From positions 62,001-126,000 of the forward strand of contig CAJYPK010000048.1 of assembly GCA_913776615.1 (NCBI GenBank): 64,000 nt of DNA, in the 5' to 3' direction. The position numbers and the translations under genes were made by a program. This document shows positions 1-8,325 of the stretch, piece by piece. The DNA is from an uncultured Hymenobacter sp. GTDB taxonomy: Bacteria > Bacteroidota > Bacteroidia > Cytophagales > Hymenobacteraceae. The number at the start of each line of letters is the position of its first letter. The first letter of the stretch is position 1. The notes under the pieces were generated by a model, which was not told the origin of the DNA, made no database searches, and saw only the letters and a list, made by a program, of their open reading frames with translations.

Positions 1-7
1 TCAGCCA

Positions 8-111
8 GTAGCGTAAGCTTCAGCTTGCGAGCGAGCGCCGCGAGCAGTCACGTAAGCGAACGTCTGCCAGCGCCCCTGCTCGCGGCGCTCGCAAGCTGAT
101 GCTTACGCTAC
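8..111. repeat. Inverted pair of GTAG-hairpin repeats (family D)
   Basis: The left end reads GTAG then CGTAAGC-TTCA-GCTTGCG, a 7-bp stem with a 4-nt loop and one G-U pair. The right end is the reverse complement of GTAG plus CGTAAGC-ATCA-GCTTGCG. The two copies face each other and pair over about 36 bases. GTAG followed by a hairpin is the layout of REP elements, and a head-to-head pair is the layout of a BIME. The last bases of the right arm contain the TAG stop codon of the glycosyltransferase gene. Confidence 0.75.
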
Positions 112-1208
112 ATCCCGCGCCAGGCCCGGGCCTCGGCCAGTGCTGCCAGCAACTGCGCGGTATCAATTTCGCGGGCGCAGCGGAAGTGCCCCAGCGGGCA
201 ACGGGCGTGCCCGTGCAGCCCGCACGGCCGGCAGGCCAGCGGCCCCGGGTGCTCCACAATGCGGGCAAACGTACTCAGCGGCCCAAACCCAAACGCGGGT
301 ACCGTGGAGCAGAAAATGGCGCACACCGGCGCATCCACGGCCGAGCACAGGTGCAGCGGCGCCGAGTCGTTGACGTAGTTGAGCACCGCCCCGCGCATGA
401 GGGCCGCCGAGGCCAGCAGCGAGAGCTGACCCGCCAGGTTGACTAGCCCCGGCCGGTTGGCCGCCTGGGCCAGCCGCTCGCAGGCGACCGCGTCGGGCGG
501 GCCGCCGAGCAGGTACACCCGCAGGCCCGCGGGCAGCGCGGCCAGCAGTTCCAGCCATTTTTCCTCGGGGTACTGCTTGGTAAACCAGACTGAGGTGGGG
601 GCCAAACACACGTACTCACCCACGGCCGCGTAGGGCGCGGCGGCGGCCTCATCGGCCGGGGTGGGGTAGAGGCGCGGGGAATTAAAAATTGAAAATGAAG
701 AATTAAAAAAGTCAGCGCTGCTTTCTCCATTCACTGGAGAGCTGGCGGTAAACTCATTTTTAATTTTTAATTTTTCATCTTCAATTAATGAAAGATTACG
801 CGCTACCTCGTGCGTGCCGTCGCCGATAACGTGCGGCGCGCGCCGCGTGAAAAACCGGCTGAACGGATTTTCGGCAAAGCCCACCCGCTCCGTTGCGCCC
901 GAAAAGGCCGTGAGAAATCCCGTGCTGGCAAAGCGCTGCAGCGTCATTACCCGGCCGTATTTCGCCTGGCGAATCTGTCGCAGCAGGCGCAGCAAATTGG
1001 GATATTTCTGACTTTTCTTGTCCCAGATAAGCACCCGCCGAATGTGCGGGTTGCCCACCAGCAAGCCCTCGTTGCCACGCCGCACCAGCACGTCGAGCGG
1101 GGCGGCGGGCTCGCGCAGGGCCAGATATTCAACCAGCGCCGTGGCTAAGATAACGTCGCCGATAAAGGCAGTTTGAATAAGGAGCGTGGCGCGGGGCGAA
1201 TCAGACAT
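108..1208 (-). CDS. Glycosyltransferase family 9 (ADP-heptose:LPS heptosyltransferase-like)
   Basis: 366 residues from the ATG at 1208; upstream in-frame codons overlap the macro-domain gene and were not used. The N-terminus (MSDSPRATLLIQTAFIGDVI) is the typical first strand and loop of WaaF/GT9 enzymes, and the C-terminal half carries the sugar-nucleotide site region LAPTSVWFTKQYPEEKW followed by GGPPDA and NYVNDSAPLHLCSA. GT9 enzymes transfer heptose or similar sugars to the lipopolysaccharide core at the inner face of the cytoplasmic membrane. Residues about 141-176 do not fit the family: they are encoded by an AT-rich palindromic repeat (680-786) in frame between the two Rossmann domains. 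The stop codon lies in another repeat. Function is inferred from the fold; whether the enzyme works with the insert is unknown. Confidence 0.85.
   Translation of the reverse strand: MSDSPRATLLIQTAFIGDVILATALVEYLALREPAAPLDVLVRRGNEGLLVGNPHIRRVLIWDKKSQKYPNLLRLLRQIRQAKYGRVMTLQRFASTGFLTAFSGATERVGFAENPFSRFFTRRAPHVIGDGTHEVARNLSLIEDEKLKIKNEFTASSPVNGESSADFFNSSFSIFNSPRLYPTPADEAAAAPYAAVGEYVCLAPTSVWFTKQYPEEKWLELLAALPAGLRVYLLGGPPDAVACERLAQAANRPGLVNLAGQLSLLASAALMRGAVLNYVNDSAPLHLCSAVDAPVCAIFCSTVPAFGFGPLSTFARIVEHPGPLACRPCGLHGHARCPLGHFRCAREIDTAQLLAALAEARAWRGM
680..786. repeat. AT-rich palindromic element inside a coding region (family E)
   Basis: About 107 bases of A/T-rich sequence in a GC-rich gene. The left arm (attaaaaattgaaaatgaag) matches the reverse complement of the right arm (units of attaaaaattaaaaatga). 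A small central hairpin TCTCCA-TTCAC-TGGAGA is also present. The same repeating unit forms the intergenic element at 1936-2020, which marks this as an insertion rather than native coding sequence. It keeps the reading frame and contributes about 36 residues. Confidence 0.8.
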
Positions 1209-1266
1209 GGCAGGCCCCAAAGGTAGGGTAGGGGCAAAAACTGCGCGGCGGCGCGGGCCGGCGCGG

Positions 1267-1899
1267 CTACGGAATAGCGTACTTAATATCCGCCGCGTCG
1301 TGGGTGTAGAAATAAGCGTAGTTAGCGCACATCTGCTCCCAGTCCTTTTCGGTGCGGTAATTTTCCCGCATGACGTCTTCCCAGGCCAGGCGCATTTGCC
1401 GGGCGCATACCAGCGGGCGCACCTGCCCAATACCGGTGCCCAGCCCCGGAATAGCCACCCGTTGCACGTTGTCGCGCACCAATTCGCCGGTGGCCAGCCG
1501 GCCGTGGCGCAGCAGTAGCAGCACGGCTTTCATGCTTTGGTACACGTTGGGGCCGCGCGTGATGGTCATGGGCGTGCGCATGGTGGGCGCGGCAATCAGG
1601 TAGGGAAAGAGAGCGTGGCCGGTGGGTAGGATCTCGGCTTGTCCCACCAGTAATTCCCCATAGTATTTCTCGCGGATGATGCGCTGCAAGTCTTTTTCCA
1701 GGTGCCAGCCCAGGTGCTTGGAGATGGCGAAATCGATGCCGCCATTCATGTAGCCGAAGCTATTGGCCGGGCTGACGAGCGCGTCGGCGGGGTAGTCGAA
1801 AATGGAGCCGTGGTGAATGCTGATTTGGGGTACCCCAGCGAAGACTTTTTGCCAGGCGGCGGTTATTTCAGGGTTGGTATCAACGAGTTGAAGGTGCAT
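1267..1899 (-). CDS. Macro domain (ADP-ribose-binding) protein
   Basis: 210 residues. The macro-domain signatures are ALVSPANSFGYMNGGID near residue 40 (adenine and distal ribose loop) and IPGLGTGIGQVRP near residue 150 (diphosphate loop). Macro domains bind or hydrolyse ADP-ribose derivatives, for example O-acetyl-ADP-ribose, ADP-ribose-1''-phosphate or protein-linked ADP-ribose. The protein has no signal peptide and no fused second domain, so it should be cytoplasmic. It lies between malate dehydrogenase and the glycosyltransferase on the same strand, with about 60 bases to the latter. The sequence does not show whether it is a hydrolase or only a binder. Confidence 0.85.
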   Translation of the reverse strand: MHLQLVDTNPEITAAWQKVFAGVPQISIHHGSIFDYPADALVSPANSFGYMNGGIDFAISKHLGWHLEKDLQRIIREKYYGELLVGQAEILPTGHALFPYLIAAPTMRTPMTITRGPNVYQSMKAVLLLLRHGRLATGELVRDNVQRVAIPGLGTGIGQVRPLVCARQMRLAWEDVMRENYRTEKDWEQMCANYAYFYTHDAADIKYAIP

Positions 1900-1935
1900 G
1901 AAGGGAAGTTACACCGGTTTCCAACTTCCTCGACA

Positions 1936-2020
1936 GAATTAAAAATTAAAAATGAGTAATTAAAAATGAGCAAACCATTGACCTGCAAATTTTTAATTAC
2001 TCATTTTTAATTTTTAATTC
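1936..2020. repeat. AT-rich intergenic palindrome (family E)
   Basis: Left arm gaattaaaaattaaaaatga then gtaattaaaaat; the right arm is its reverse complement, with a short unique centre. It lies between the mdh stop and the macro-domain gene start. It is built from the same units as the element inside the glycosyltransferase. Confidence 0.8.
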
Positions 2021-2030
2021 ATGCAGGCGC

Positions 2031-2975
2031 TTACGCCGCCGGCTGGGCGCTCATTTTATCGAGCGCGTCCATTACCTCCTTCACGTGGCCGCGGGAGGTT
2101 TCGAGCAGGGCCTTTTCCTCGTCGTTAAGTTGCAGCTCAATTACTTTCTCGATGCCGTTCTTGCCCAGGATCACCGGCGCGCCGAGGTACACGCCGTTGA
2201 TGCCGTATTCGCCTTGCAGCTCCACGCACACCGGGAATACGCGGCGCTGGTCGCGCACGATGGCTTCGACCATCTGGGCCGCCGCCGCGCCGGGCGCGTA
2301 CCAGGCCGAGGTGCCCATGAGCTTCACGAGCTCGCCGCCGCCGTTCTTGGTGCGCTCCACGATGGCGTCGAGCGTGGCTTTGTCGATGAGCTCAGTTACC
2401 GGAATGCCGCCCACGGTGGTGTAGCGGGGCAGCGGCACCATCGTATCGCCGTGGCCACCCATGAGCACGGCCTGAATGTCTTTGGGGCTCACGTTGAGGG
2501 CCTCGGCCAGGAAGGCGCGGTAGCGGGCCGTATCAAGAATGCCGGCCATGCCGAAGACCTTCTCGCGGGGCAGCTTGGCGGTGAGGTGCGCCTGGTAGGT
2601 CATCACGTCGAGCGGGTTGCTCACGATGATGATGATGGCGTTGGGCGAGTGCTTCACCACCTGCTCGGTCACCGATTTCACGATGCCGGCGTTGGTGGCG
2701 ATCAGGTCGTCGCGGCTCATGCCGGGCTTGCGGGGCAGGCCCGAGGTAATCACTACCACGTCCGAGCCGGCGGTGCGGGCGTAGTCGCCGGTGACGCCCA
2801 CCGTGCGGGTGTCGTAGCCGATGATGGGGGCCTTCTGCCAGATGTCGAGGGCCTTACCTTCGGCAAAGCCTTCCTTGATGTCAACTAACACAACTTCATT
2901 GGCAATCTCTCGGGTGGCGAGCACGTCGGCGCAGGTAGCGCCCACGTTGCCAGCCCCAACTACGGTGACTTTCAT
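2031..2975 (-). CDS. mdh: Malate dehydrogenase
   Basis: 314 residues, a normal length for the LDH-like malate dehydrogenases of Bacteroidota. The N-terminal NAD-binding glycine loop is VGAGNVGAT, followed by the acidic residue at the end of the second strand (VLVDIKEG). The substrate loop SGLPRKPGMSRDDL has the Arg pair expected for malate rather than lactate, and the catalytic His is in GGHGDTMVPL near residue 175. It interconverts malate and oxaloacetate with NAD in the cytosol as part of the TCA cycle. The leader holds a perfect 7-bp hairpin (3004-3023) and a TACTTTTA box, one mismatch from the Bacteroidota -7 consensus. The gene is probably transcribed on its own. Confidence 0.97.
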   Translation of the reverse strand: MKVTVVGAGNVGATCADVLATREIANEVVLVDIKEGFAEGKALDIWQKAPIIGYDTRTVGVTGDYARTAGSDVVVITSGLPRKPGMSRDDLIATNAGIVKSVTEQVVKHSPNAIIIIVSNPLDVMTYQAHLTAKLPREKVFGMAGILDTARYRAFLAEALNVSPKDIQAVLMGGHGDTMVPLPRYTTVGGIPVTELIDKATLDAIVERTKNGGGELVKLMGTSAWYAPGAAAAQMVEAIVRDQRRVFPVCVELQGEYGINGVYLGAPVILGKNGIEKVIELQLNDEEKALLETSRGHVKEVMDALDKMSAQPAA

Positions 2976-3108
2976 GGGAATTAATGAAGGGTAGGAGGGA
3001 ACAGCGCCAGATAAGCCTGGCGCGGTAAAAGTACACCCGAAAGCTGCGCGGCGGCGCGGCCAGCGCCTTGTGGCGCCTAAGGCTTGCTATAAAGCCCTAA
3101 GGCTGACT

Positions 3109-4437
3109 CTACAGCCGCTGCACGGTGACCACCCGGGCGGTGGTATCCTCCACCTTGAAGCGCTCATCGACGCGGAAGCCCACCACCCAGCAGATTTTCC
3201 CGTCGGCCGAGGTCAGCACCCGTACTTCGTCCTTGAGGTTGAGCGGCACTTTTTGGTCGATGAGGAAATCGCTGAGGTGCTTCTTACCCTTCATACCCAG
3301 CGGCATAAACCAGTCGCCCTCCCGCCAGCGGCGCAGCGTGAGCGGAAACTTGAGCTTGTCAACGTCGAGCGCGGCCGTGCTGCGCGAGCGCGGAATGGCG
3401 TAGCCTTCGCCCGCGTGGTAGGTGGCGCGCAGGCGCAGGCCCTCAGCCAACAAGTCTTCCTGGCCCTCGGCAAGCTGGAAGGTGCCGTACTGGGCCAGCC
3501 GGCGCGGCGTCACTACTAGCTGGCCCCGGTCTTTCACCAGCCGGTGGGTGGGCGAGTCGAACTGCTTGCCGGCCGGGGCGTCGAAGGCCGCGACAATTTC
3601 CTTCACCACGGGCCACGCAAAGCCGAAGTCGCGCAGCAGCTCGTGCAGCACCACGGCGGGCGCGGCGGCCTGGGCCAGCGGAAACAGGTCGAAATACGTG
3701 GCCTCGGCTTCGTCGCGGCGAGCCTGGCTGGCCACGGTGGCGACGTAGCGGCGCACGATTTCCTCGGCCCCGCCCACGCGCTCGGCGGTGGCGGCCAGGG
3801 TGTTATCGAGATTGGGATTGATTTCGCGCAGCACGGGCAGCACCTGCTGGCGCAGGCGGTTGCGCTGGTATACGGGGCTGTCGTTGCTGGCATCCTCGCG
3901 CCAGATGAGCCGGTTTTCCACCACGTAATCGTAGAGGTCGTCCTTAGCGCAGGCCAACAAAGGGCGCACCACGTGGCCGTGCCTGGCCCGGATGCCGTGC
4001 AAGCCCGCCAGCCCGGTGCCGTGGGTGAGGTTGAGGAGCATGGTTTCGGCGGCGTCGCGGCGGTGATGGGCCGTGGCAATTACGGCGTAGCCATTATCCG
4101 CTCGCACCTGCTCAAACCAGCGGTAGCGCAGCAGCCGGGCCGCCATCTGGGTCGAAATACCTTCGCGCTCGGCAAAGGCTTGGGTCTGAAAAAACTCGGC
4201 GTGGTAGGGAGCCTCGTACTGCTTGGCCAACTTGCGGACGAACTGCTCGTCGGCATCGGCCTCCTCGCCGCGCAGGCCGAAATGGCAGTGGGCCACGGCT
4301 AGTTTGGCTCCCAGCCTGTGCAGTACGTCGAGCAGCACCACCGAATCGAGACCGCCGCTCACGGCAACCAAGACGAGGTCAGTTTCGAGGTTGAAAAGGG
4401 TATTCTCAGTAATAAACTGGCGAACTTGGTCGAGCAT
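3109..4437 (-). CDS. tilS: tRNA(Ile)-lysidine synthase
   Basis: 442 residues. The PP-loop ATP-pyrophosphatase motif SGGLDSVVLLD is near residue 28, and the family helix VAHCHFGLRGEEAD follows near residue 50. The long C-terminal part, with GMKGKKHLSDFLIDQKVP, is the TilS C-terminal domain. TilS adds lysine to C34 of tRNA(Ile) CAU so that it reads AUA, and it is essential in most bacteria. It lies 57 bases downstream of the small P-loop gene on the same strand and could share its transcript. The end of the gene is close to two direct copies of cctaaggct. Confidence 0.95.
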   Translation of the reverse strand: MLDQVRQFITENTLFNLETDLVLVAVSGGLDSVVLLDVLHRLGAKLAVAHCHFGLRGEEADADEQFVRKLAKQYEAPYHAEFFQTQAFAEREGISTQMAARLLRYRWFEQVRADNGYAVIATAHHRRDAAETMLLNLTHGTGLAGLHGIRARHGHVVRPLLACAKDDLYDYVVENRLIWREDASNDSPVYQRNRLRQQVLPVLREINPNLDNTLAATAERVGGAEEIVRRYVATVASQARRDEAEATYFDLFPLAQAAAPAVVLHELLRDFGFAWPVVKEIVAAFDAPAGKQFDSPTHRLVKDRGQLVVTPRRLAQYGTFQLAEGQEDLLAEGLRLRATYHAGEGYAIPRSRSTAALDVDKLKFPLTLRRWREGDWFMPLGMKGKKHLSDFLIDQKVPLNLKDEVRVLTSADGKICWVVGFRVDERFKVEDTTARVVTVQRL

Positions 4438-4494
4438 AAGAAAAGAATGCGGCCGGGACTATGCGGGAGTCGCCGGGCAGATAAATCAGGAAAA

Positions 4495-5046
4495 TCAAGC
4501 CAGCCCCAGTGCCCGCAGTTGGCTTTGCACGGCGTCGAGGCGGGCTGCTACCGACAAGTCGCCGCGCAGCTCCAGCACCGGGCAGGTAAACTGACCGAGC
4601 CACTGCTCGTGGTTAGCCAGGGTGCGGGTGCCGCCCGTGGAGTTGTCGTCGTAGCCCGCCGCCCACTCCAGAAACGCCTGGGTGCGGGCAGCCTGGGCGG
4701 GGTCGGCCGAGATGCGGGCGCCGTAGCGAGCGTGTTCGCGCTGCCGCAGCCGCTGCAGGCGCAGGGCTGGCGGCAGCCACAAAAATACCACCAAGTCGAA
4801 CGCCGCCAGCCACTGCGCCCCCCAGCCCACAATCGAGCCGCCCACTATCCAGGCCGGAACTTGGGCCAAGTCGTGGGTCAGCCGGGCATCGCGCGCGGCC
4901 GGTGGCCGCCGCACGGTGAAGGGCGGGTCCGAGGCTTCCCAGAAATAGTTGTCGGTGTCGAAGTAGGGCAGGCCCAGGGCCGTGCCGAGGGCCTCGCCCA
5001 GGGTCGTTACCCCCGTGCCCGACGCCCCAAACAGGTGCAGCTTCAT
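4495..5046 (-). CDS. P-loop NTPase, adenylate-kinase-like
   Basis: 183 residues from the ATG at 5046; longer starts would overlap the upstream divergent promoter region. It begins MKLHLFGASGTGVTTLGEAL, a Walker A loop in which the usual Lys is replaced by Val, followed by FDTDNYFWEASDPPFTVRR. From general knowledge, small kinase-like proteins with GASGxGTTTLG and a DTDDYFW segment form a recognised group in which this Lys is commonly absent. Their substrate is not established. It is the first gene of the leftward group with tilS and diverges from the OstA-like gene. It is called a kinase only by fold. Confidence 0.75.
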   Translation of the reverse strand: MKLHLFGASGTGVTTLGEALGTALGLPYFDTDNYFWEASDPPFTVRRPPAARDARLTHDLAQVPAWIVGGSIVGWGAQWLAAFDLVVFLWLPPALRLQRLRQREHARYGARISADPAQAARTQAFLEWAAGYDDNSTGGTRTLANHEQWLGQFTCPVLELRGDLSVAARLDAVQSQLRALGLA

Positions 5047-5147
5047 GGCGGTGGCCGCGGCGGGGCGCGGCAATTGGCCCGGCCTTCGGGCACTAGCTTG
5101 CAAAGATGCGCGTTAGCCCCGGCCTATCGCCGTAACTTTGGCTCCAA

Positions 5148-6929
5148 ATGCCGCTTTCCCGCTTTTTCTTAGCCTTTTTGCTTTTGCTGCCGCTGGCCGC
5201 TCTCCGGGCGCAAACCCGGCCCGCCGCCCCCGGCCCGCGCCCCCAGCCCGTGAAAGGGACGCCCGTGGAGCTACTCCACGCCAATGAGTTGCGCGGGGGT
5301 GATTTTAACGGAGTGAAAATCCGCAAGCTCCTCGGGGCCGTCAGCTTTAAGCAGCAGGATGTGTTTTTGTACTGCGACTCGGCCTATCAGTATCTGGATC
5401 GTAATGAGATCGAAGGGTTTAGCAACGTACGCATCGTGCAGAACGATACCCTGACCATCACCGGCGACCACGGCAACTACGACGGCAACAAGCGCTTGGC
5501 CCGCATGACCGGCCAGCAGGTGGTGATGCGCGACCCGCACATGACGCTCACCACCACGGCCCTCGACTACGATATGACCCGCAAGACGGCCTTCTACACC
5601 GTGGGCGGCCACATCGTAGACCCCAAGAACACCCTCGACAGCCAGCAGGGATTCTACGATACTAACAGTAAAGTCTTTGTCTTCAAGCGCGATGTGCACC
5701 TGGTATCGCTCGACGAGAAGGGCCAGCCCACCGACCTGCGCAACGATACGCTGACGTATAATACGATCAGCAAAATCGCGTATTTCGATGGCCCTACCCG
5801 CATTAAGAGCCCGCAGGGTGACCTCTATGCTGAAAAGGGCACTTATAATACCGTCACCCGCGTGTCCAATTTTGCCCGCAACGCCAAAATCGACACGCCC
5901 GGTTACCTGCTCGGCGGCGATGTGTTGGTGTACGACCAGGTAAAGCTTTATGGCGTGGCCACGGGCCACGTCTCGCTCATCTCGAAGAAAGACAACGTAG
6001 TGCTGCGCGGCGACCAGGGCCGCTACTGGCGGGCGCTGGGCCGCACCAAGATTTTTGGGACGCGGCCGGTGGTGCGCAATATTTCGGGTAAGGATACGCT
6101 CTACATGGCCGCCGATACGCTGCTGAGCGTCGAAACCCGACCCGGCCGCGCTACCCAGCGCCCCATTCTGTACGCCTGGCCCAAGGTGCAGATTTTCAGG
6201 GGCCGCATGCAGGGGCGTTGCGACTCGCTCACGTACGACCGCCAGGATAGCATCATTTACCTCAACCGCGACCCGGTAGTGTGGCAGGCCCGCAACCAGC
6301 TCACTGCCGACTCCATGAACCTGCGCTTCAAGCGTGGGCAGCTCGACCGTGCGAATCTGTTTGCCAACGCTTTCGCCATTCAGGAAGACACCATTATGGA
6401 CTATAACCAGGTGAAGGGGCGCAACATGGTGGCGTATTTCCGGCGCGGGCAAATGGCCCGGATCGACGTGCTGGGCAATGCGGAAAGCCTCTACTTTACC
6501 TTGGAAAATGATTCCAGCCGGAGTGGCACGAGCAAATCGTACATGAGCGGTATGAACAAATCGGTGTCGGCCTCCATGACGCTCCGCTTCGTTGATAACA
6601 AGATCAAATACCTCACCTGGAAAACCAATCCCGAGGCCAGCTATACGCCCGTTCACGAACTGAAAGAAGGGGATAAGCAACTGAAGTCCTTCCGCTGGCG
6701 GCCCACCGAGCGGCCCACCCGGGGCGTCGTATTCGGTAAGCACTTCGCCACCGATATCAAGCGCACCCGGCCCAAAGCTCCGGCCAAGACCAAAGCTAAA
6801 AACCGAACCAAGGCAGCACCCAAGCCAGCCTCCCGCCCTTCGCGCCCGGCGGCGTCCGGTGCCCAGCCGCCCAAGGCCGCCCCGCGTCCGGTGGCCCCTA
6901 AGTCCGCCCCACCTGCAACCTCCCGCTGA
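5148..6929 (+). CDS. OstA-like protein, LPS transport (LptA/LptD N-domain type)
   Basis: 593 residues. A signal peptide (MPLSRFFLAFLLLLPLAALRAQ) is followed by a long run of OstA-type beta repeats, for example LLGAVSFKQQDVFLYCDSA, GDHGNYDGNKRLARMTG and RGDQGRYWRALGR. The C-terminal 60 residues are a Lys/Ala/Pro-rich tail. OstA domains form the periplasmic bridge that carries lipopolysaccharide to the outer membrane; this Bacteroidota form lacks an obvious LptD barrel. A TAACTTTG box at 5133-5140 ends only 7 bases before the ATG, so the transcript may have almost no leader. bamD follows, and the pairing suggests an outer-membrane biogenesis group. Confidence 0.85.
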   Translation: MPLSRFFLAFLLLLPLAALRAQTRPAAPGPRPQPVKGTPVELLHANELRGGDFNGVKIRKLLGAVSFKQQDVFLYCDSAYQYLDRNEIEGFSNVRIVQNDTLTITGDHGNYDGNKRLARMTGQQVVMRDPHMTLTTTALDYDMTRKTAFYTVGGHIVDPKNTLDSQQGFYDTNSKVFVFKRDVHLVSLDEKGQPTDLRNDTLTYNTISKIAYFDGPTRIKSPQGDLYAEKGTYNTVTRVSNFARNAKIDTPGYLLGGDVLVYDQVKLYGVATGHVSLISKKDNVVLRGDQGRYWRALGRTKIFGTRPVVRNISGKDTLYMAADTLLSVETRPGRATQRPILYAWPKVQIFRGRMQGRCDSLTYDRQDSIIYLNRDPVVWQARNQLTADSMNLRFKRGQLDRANLFANAFAIQEDTIMDYNQVKGRNMVAYFRRGQMARIDVLGNAESLYFTLENDSSRSGTSKSYMSGMNKSVSASMTLRFVDNKIKYLTWKTNPEASYTPVHELKEGDKQLKSFRWRPTERPTRGVVFGKHFATDIKRTRPKAPAKTKAKNRTKAAPKPASRPSRPAASGAQPPKAAPRPVAPKSAPPATSR

Positions 6930-6995
6930 GCCCGCGGCTCCTACCCGCGGCTGCCCTCGGCGGAACTCCCTGCCCGCGGGCTACCGTTTTACTTG

Positions 6996-7003
6996 TACCT
7001 TTG
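6996..7003 (+). promoter_or_regulatory. Bacteroidota -7 box upstream of bamD
   Basis: TACCTTTG matches the TAnnTTTG consensus of the primary sigma factor of Bacteroidota. It ends 8 bases before the bamD ATG, so the transcript would start at or very near the start codon. No clear TTG is seen at the -33 position, so this is moderate evidence. Confidence 0.5.
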
Positions 7004-7011
7004 CCCTTTGT

Positions 7012-7857
7012 ATGCGATTCTCCCGTTTGATTACTGCGGCTCTCCTTTCCGGCACCCTCGCGCTAGGGTCGTGCACGGGCTACCAGAAGCTGCTTAAAAG
7101 CGCCAACGTCAACGAGAAGTACGAGGCGGCCATTAAGTATTACGACAAGGGCGACTTTTTCCGCTCGGGTACGCTGCTCGAAGAATTGATTCCACTGCTC
7201 AAAGGCCGCCCCGAGGCCGAAAAGGCGCAATTTTACTTCGCTAATACTAACTACAAGCAGCGCAACTACGTGCTGAGCGCGTACTATTTCAAGCAGTTCA
7301 TCGACACGTACCCCAACTCGCCGTTGGTGGAGGAGGCGTCGTTTTTGCGCGCCAAGTCATTGTATCGCGATTCGCCCAGCTACGAGCTCGACCAGACGAA
7401 TACCATTACGGCCGTCGAGACCATCCAGGATTTCCTGAATTCGTACCCCACCAGCCAGTTTAAGGCGGAGGCGGAAAGCATGTCGCAGGAGTTGCAGAAA
7501 AAGCTGGAAAACAAGGCTTTCCAGAGTGCTAAGCTCTATTACGCCCTGCGCTACAACCAGGCGGCCGCTACTGCCCTCGGTAACTTTACGACCCAGTATC
7601 CCGGCTCGGTGTACAGTGAGCAGGCCGATTTTATTCGGCTCGAAGCCCAGTACGCCTGGGCCAAGGAAAGTATCGAAGCCCGTCAGCGCGAGCGCTTTCA
7701 GGAGGCCATTACCTTCTACCAGCACTTTATCGACACCTATCCGCAGAGCAAGAGCCTGCGCGCGGCCCAGGCTATGTACGACGACAGCCGTGCCGAACTG
7801 GAGCGCCTCAAAAACGTGCCGGAAGCCAACCAGCCGACCACTTCGGCCACGAACTGA
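7012..7857 (+). CDS. bamD: Outer membrane protein assembly lipoprotein BamD
   Basis: 281 residues from the ATG at 7012; this start gives a complete lipoprotein signal peptide (MRFSRLITAALLSGTLALGS before the lipid-accepting Cys). The rest is tetratricopeptide-like helical repeats (KYYDKGDFFRSGTLLEELI, FANTNYKQRNYVLSAYYFKQ), as in BamD/YfiO. BamD is the essential lipoprotein of the beta-barrel assembly machine on the periplasmic side of the outer membrane. It lies between the OstA-like gene and the omega-like polymerase subunit gene, the usual order in Bacteroidota. Confidence 0.93.
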   Translation: MRFSRLITAALLSGTLALGSCTGYQKLLKSANVNEKYEAAIKYYDKGDFFRSGTLLEELIPLLKGRPEAEKAQFYFANTNYKQRNYVLSAYYFKQFIDTYPNSPLVEEASFLRAKSLYRDSPSYELDQTNTITAVETIQDFLNSYPTSQFKAEAESMSQELQKKLENKAFQSAKLYYALRYNQAAATALGNFTTQYPGSVYSEQADFIRLEAQYAWAKESIEARQRERFQEAITFYQHFIDTYPQSKSLRAAQAMYDDSRAELERLKNVPEANQPTTSATN

Positions 7858-7948
7858 ACCACCCGCTTGTTGGTTTACCGAGGCCGCCGCGTAGCCCCGC
7901 TTGCCGACAGCCCAGCATTTACGAAAGAAGAAAATAACACCCCCCACC

Positions 7949-8287
7949 ATGAAGACCACCGCCTCCGCCTCCATCGTTACCCGTAACCTGGCCGACATTA
8001 CGACCGACAACAACAACGTGTACGAGGCCATCTCCATCATCTCGAAGCGCGCCAACCAACTGTCGCTGAAGCTGAAAGAAGAGTTGACCGACCGCCTGGC
8101 CGAGTTCGCCACCACCGTCGATAACCTGGAAGAAGTGTTCGAAAACCGCGAGCAGATCGAAATCAGCAAGCAGTACGAGCGCCTACCCAAGCCCACGAGC
8201 CAGGCCATCGAGGAGTTCATCGCCGGCGAGCTGCACTACGAAACGCCCGAAGCGGCGCCCATCGTAATTCCCCGCGAGCTGTTCTAA
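7949..8287 (+). CDS. rpoZ: DNA-directed RNA polymerase omega/Rpb6-family subunit
   Basis: 112 residues from the ATG at 7949, which follows the A-rich stretch gaaagaagaaaataacaccc. Conserved segments are TTDNNNVYEAISIISKRANQ and the helix LKEELTDRLAEFAT, as in the omega subunits of Bacteroidota. The role is assembly and stability of the RNA polymerase core. It lies directly between bamD and coaC, a conserved neighbourhood in the phylum. The acidic C-terminus (AIEEFIAGELHYETPE) is also typical. Confidence 0.85.
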   Translation: MKTTASASIVTRNLADITTDNNNVYEAISIISKRANQLSLKLKEELTDRLAEFATTVDNLEEVFENREQIEISKQYERLPKPTSQAIEEFIAGELHYETPEAAPIVIPRELF

Positions 8288-8325
8288 GCGGAAGCTAATT
8301 TGCAGCTGCTTACTTGTTTAGCCTG

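Noticed and set aside
4495..5046. P-loop protein as a dead enzyme because the Walker A Lys is Val
   Set aside because: Related small kinase-like proteins commonly lack this Lys (GASGxGTTTLG), so the change is probably a family trait.
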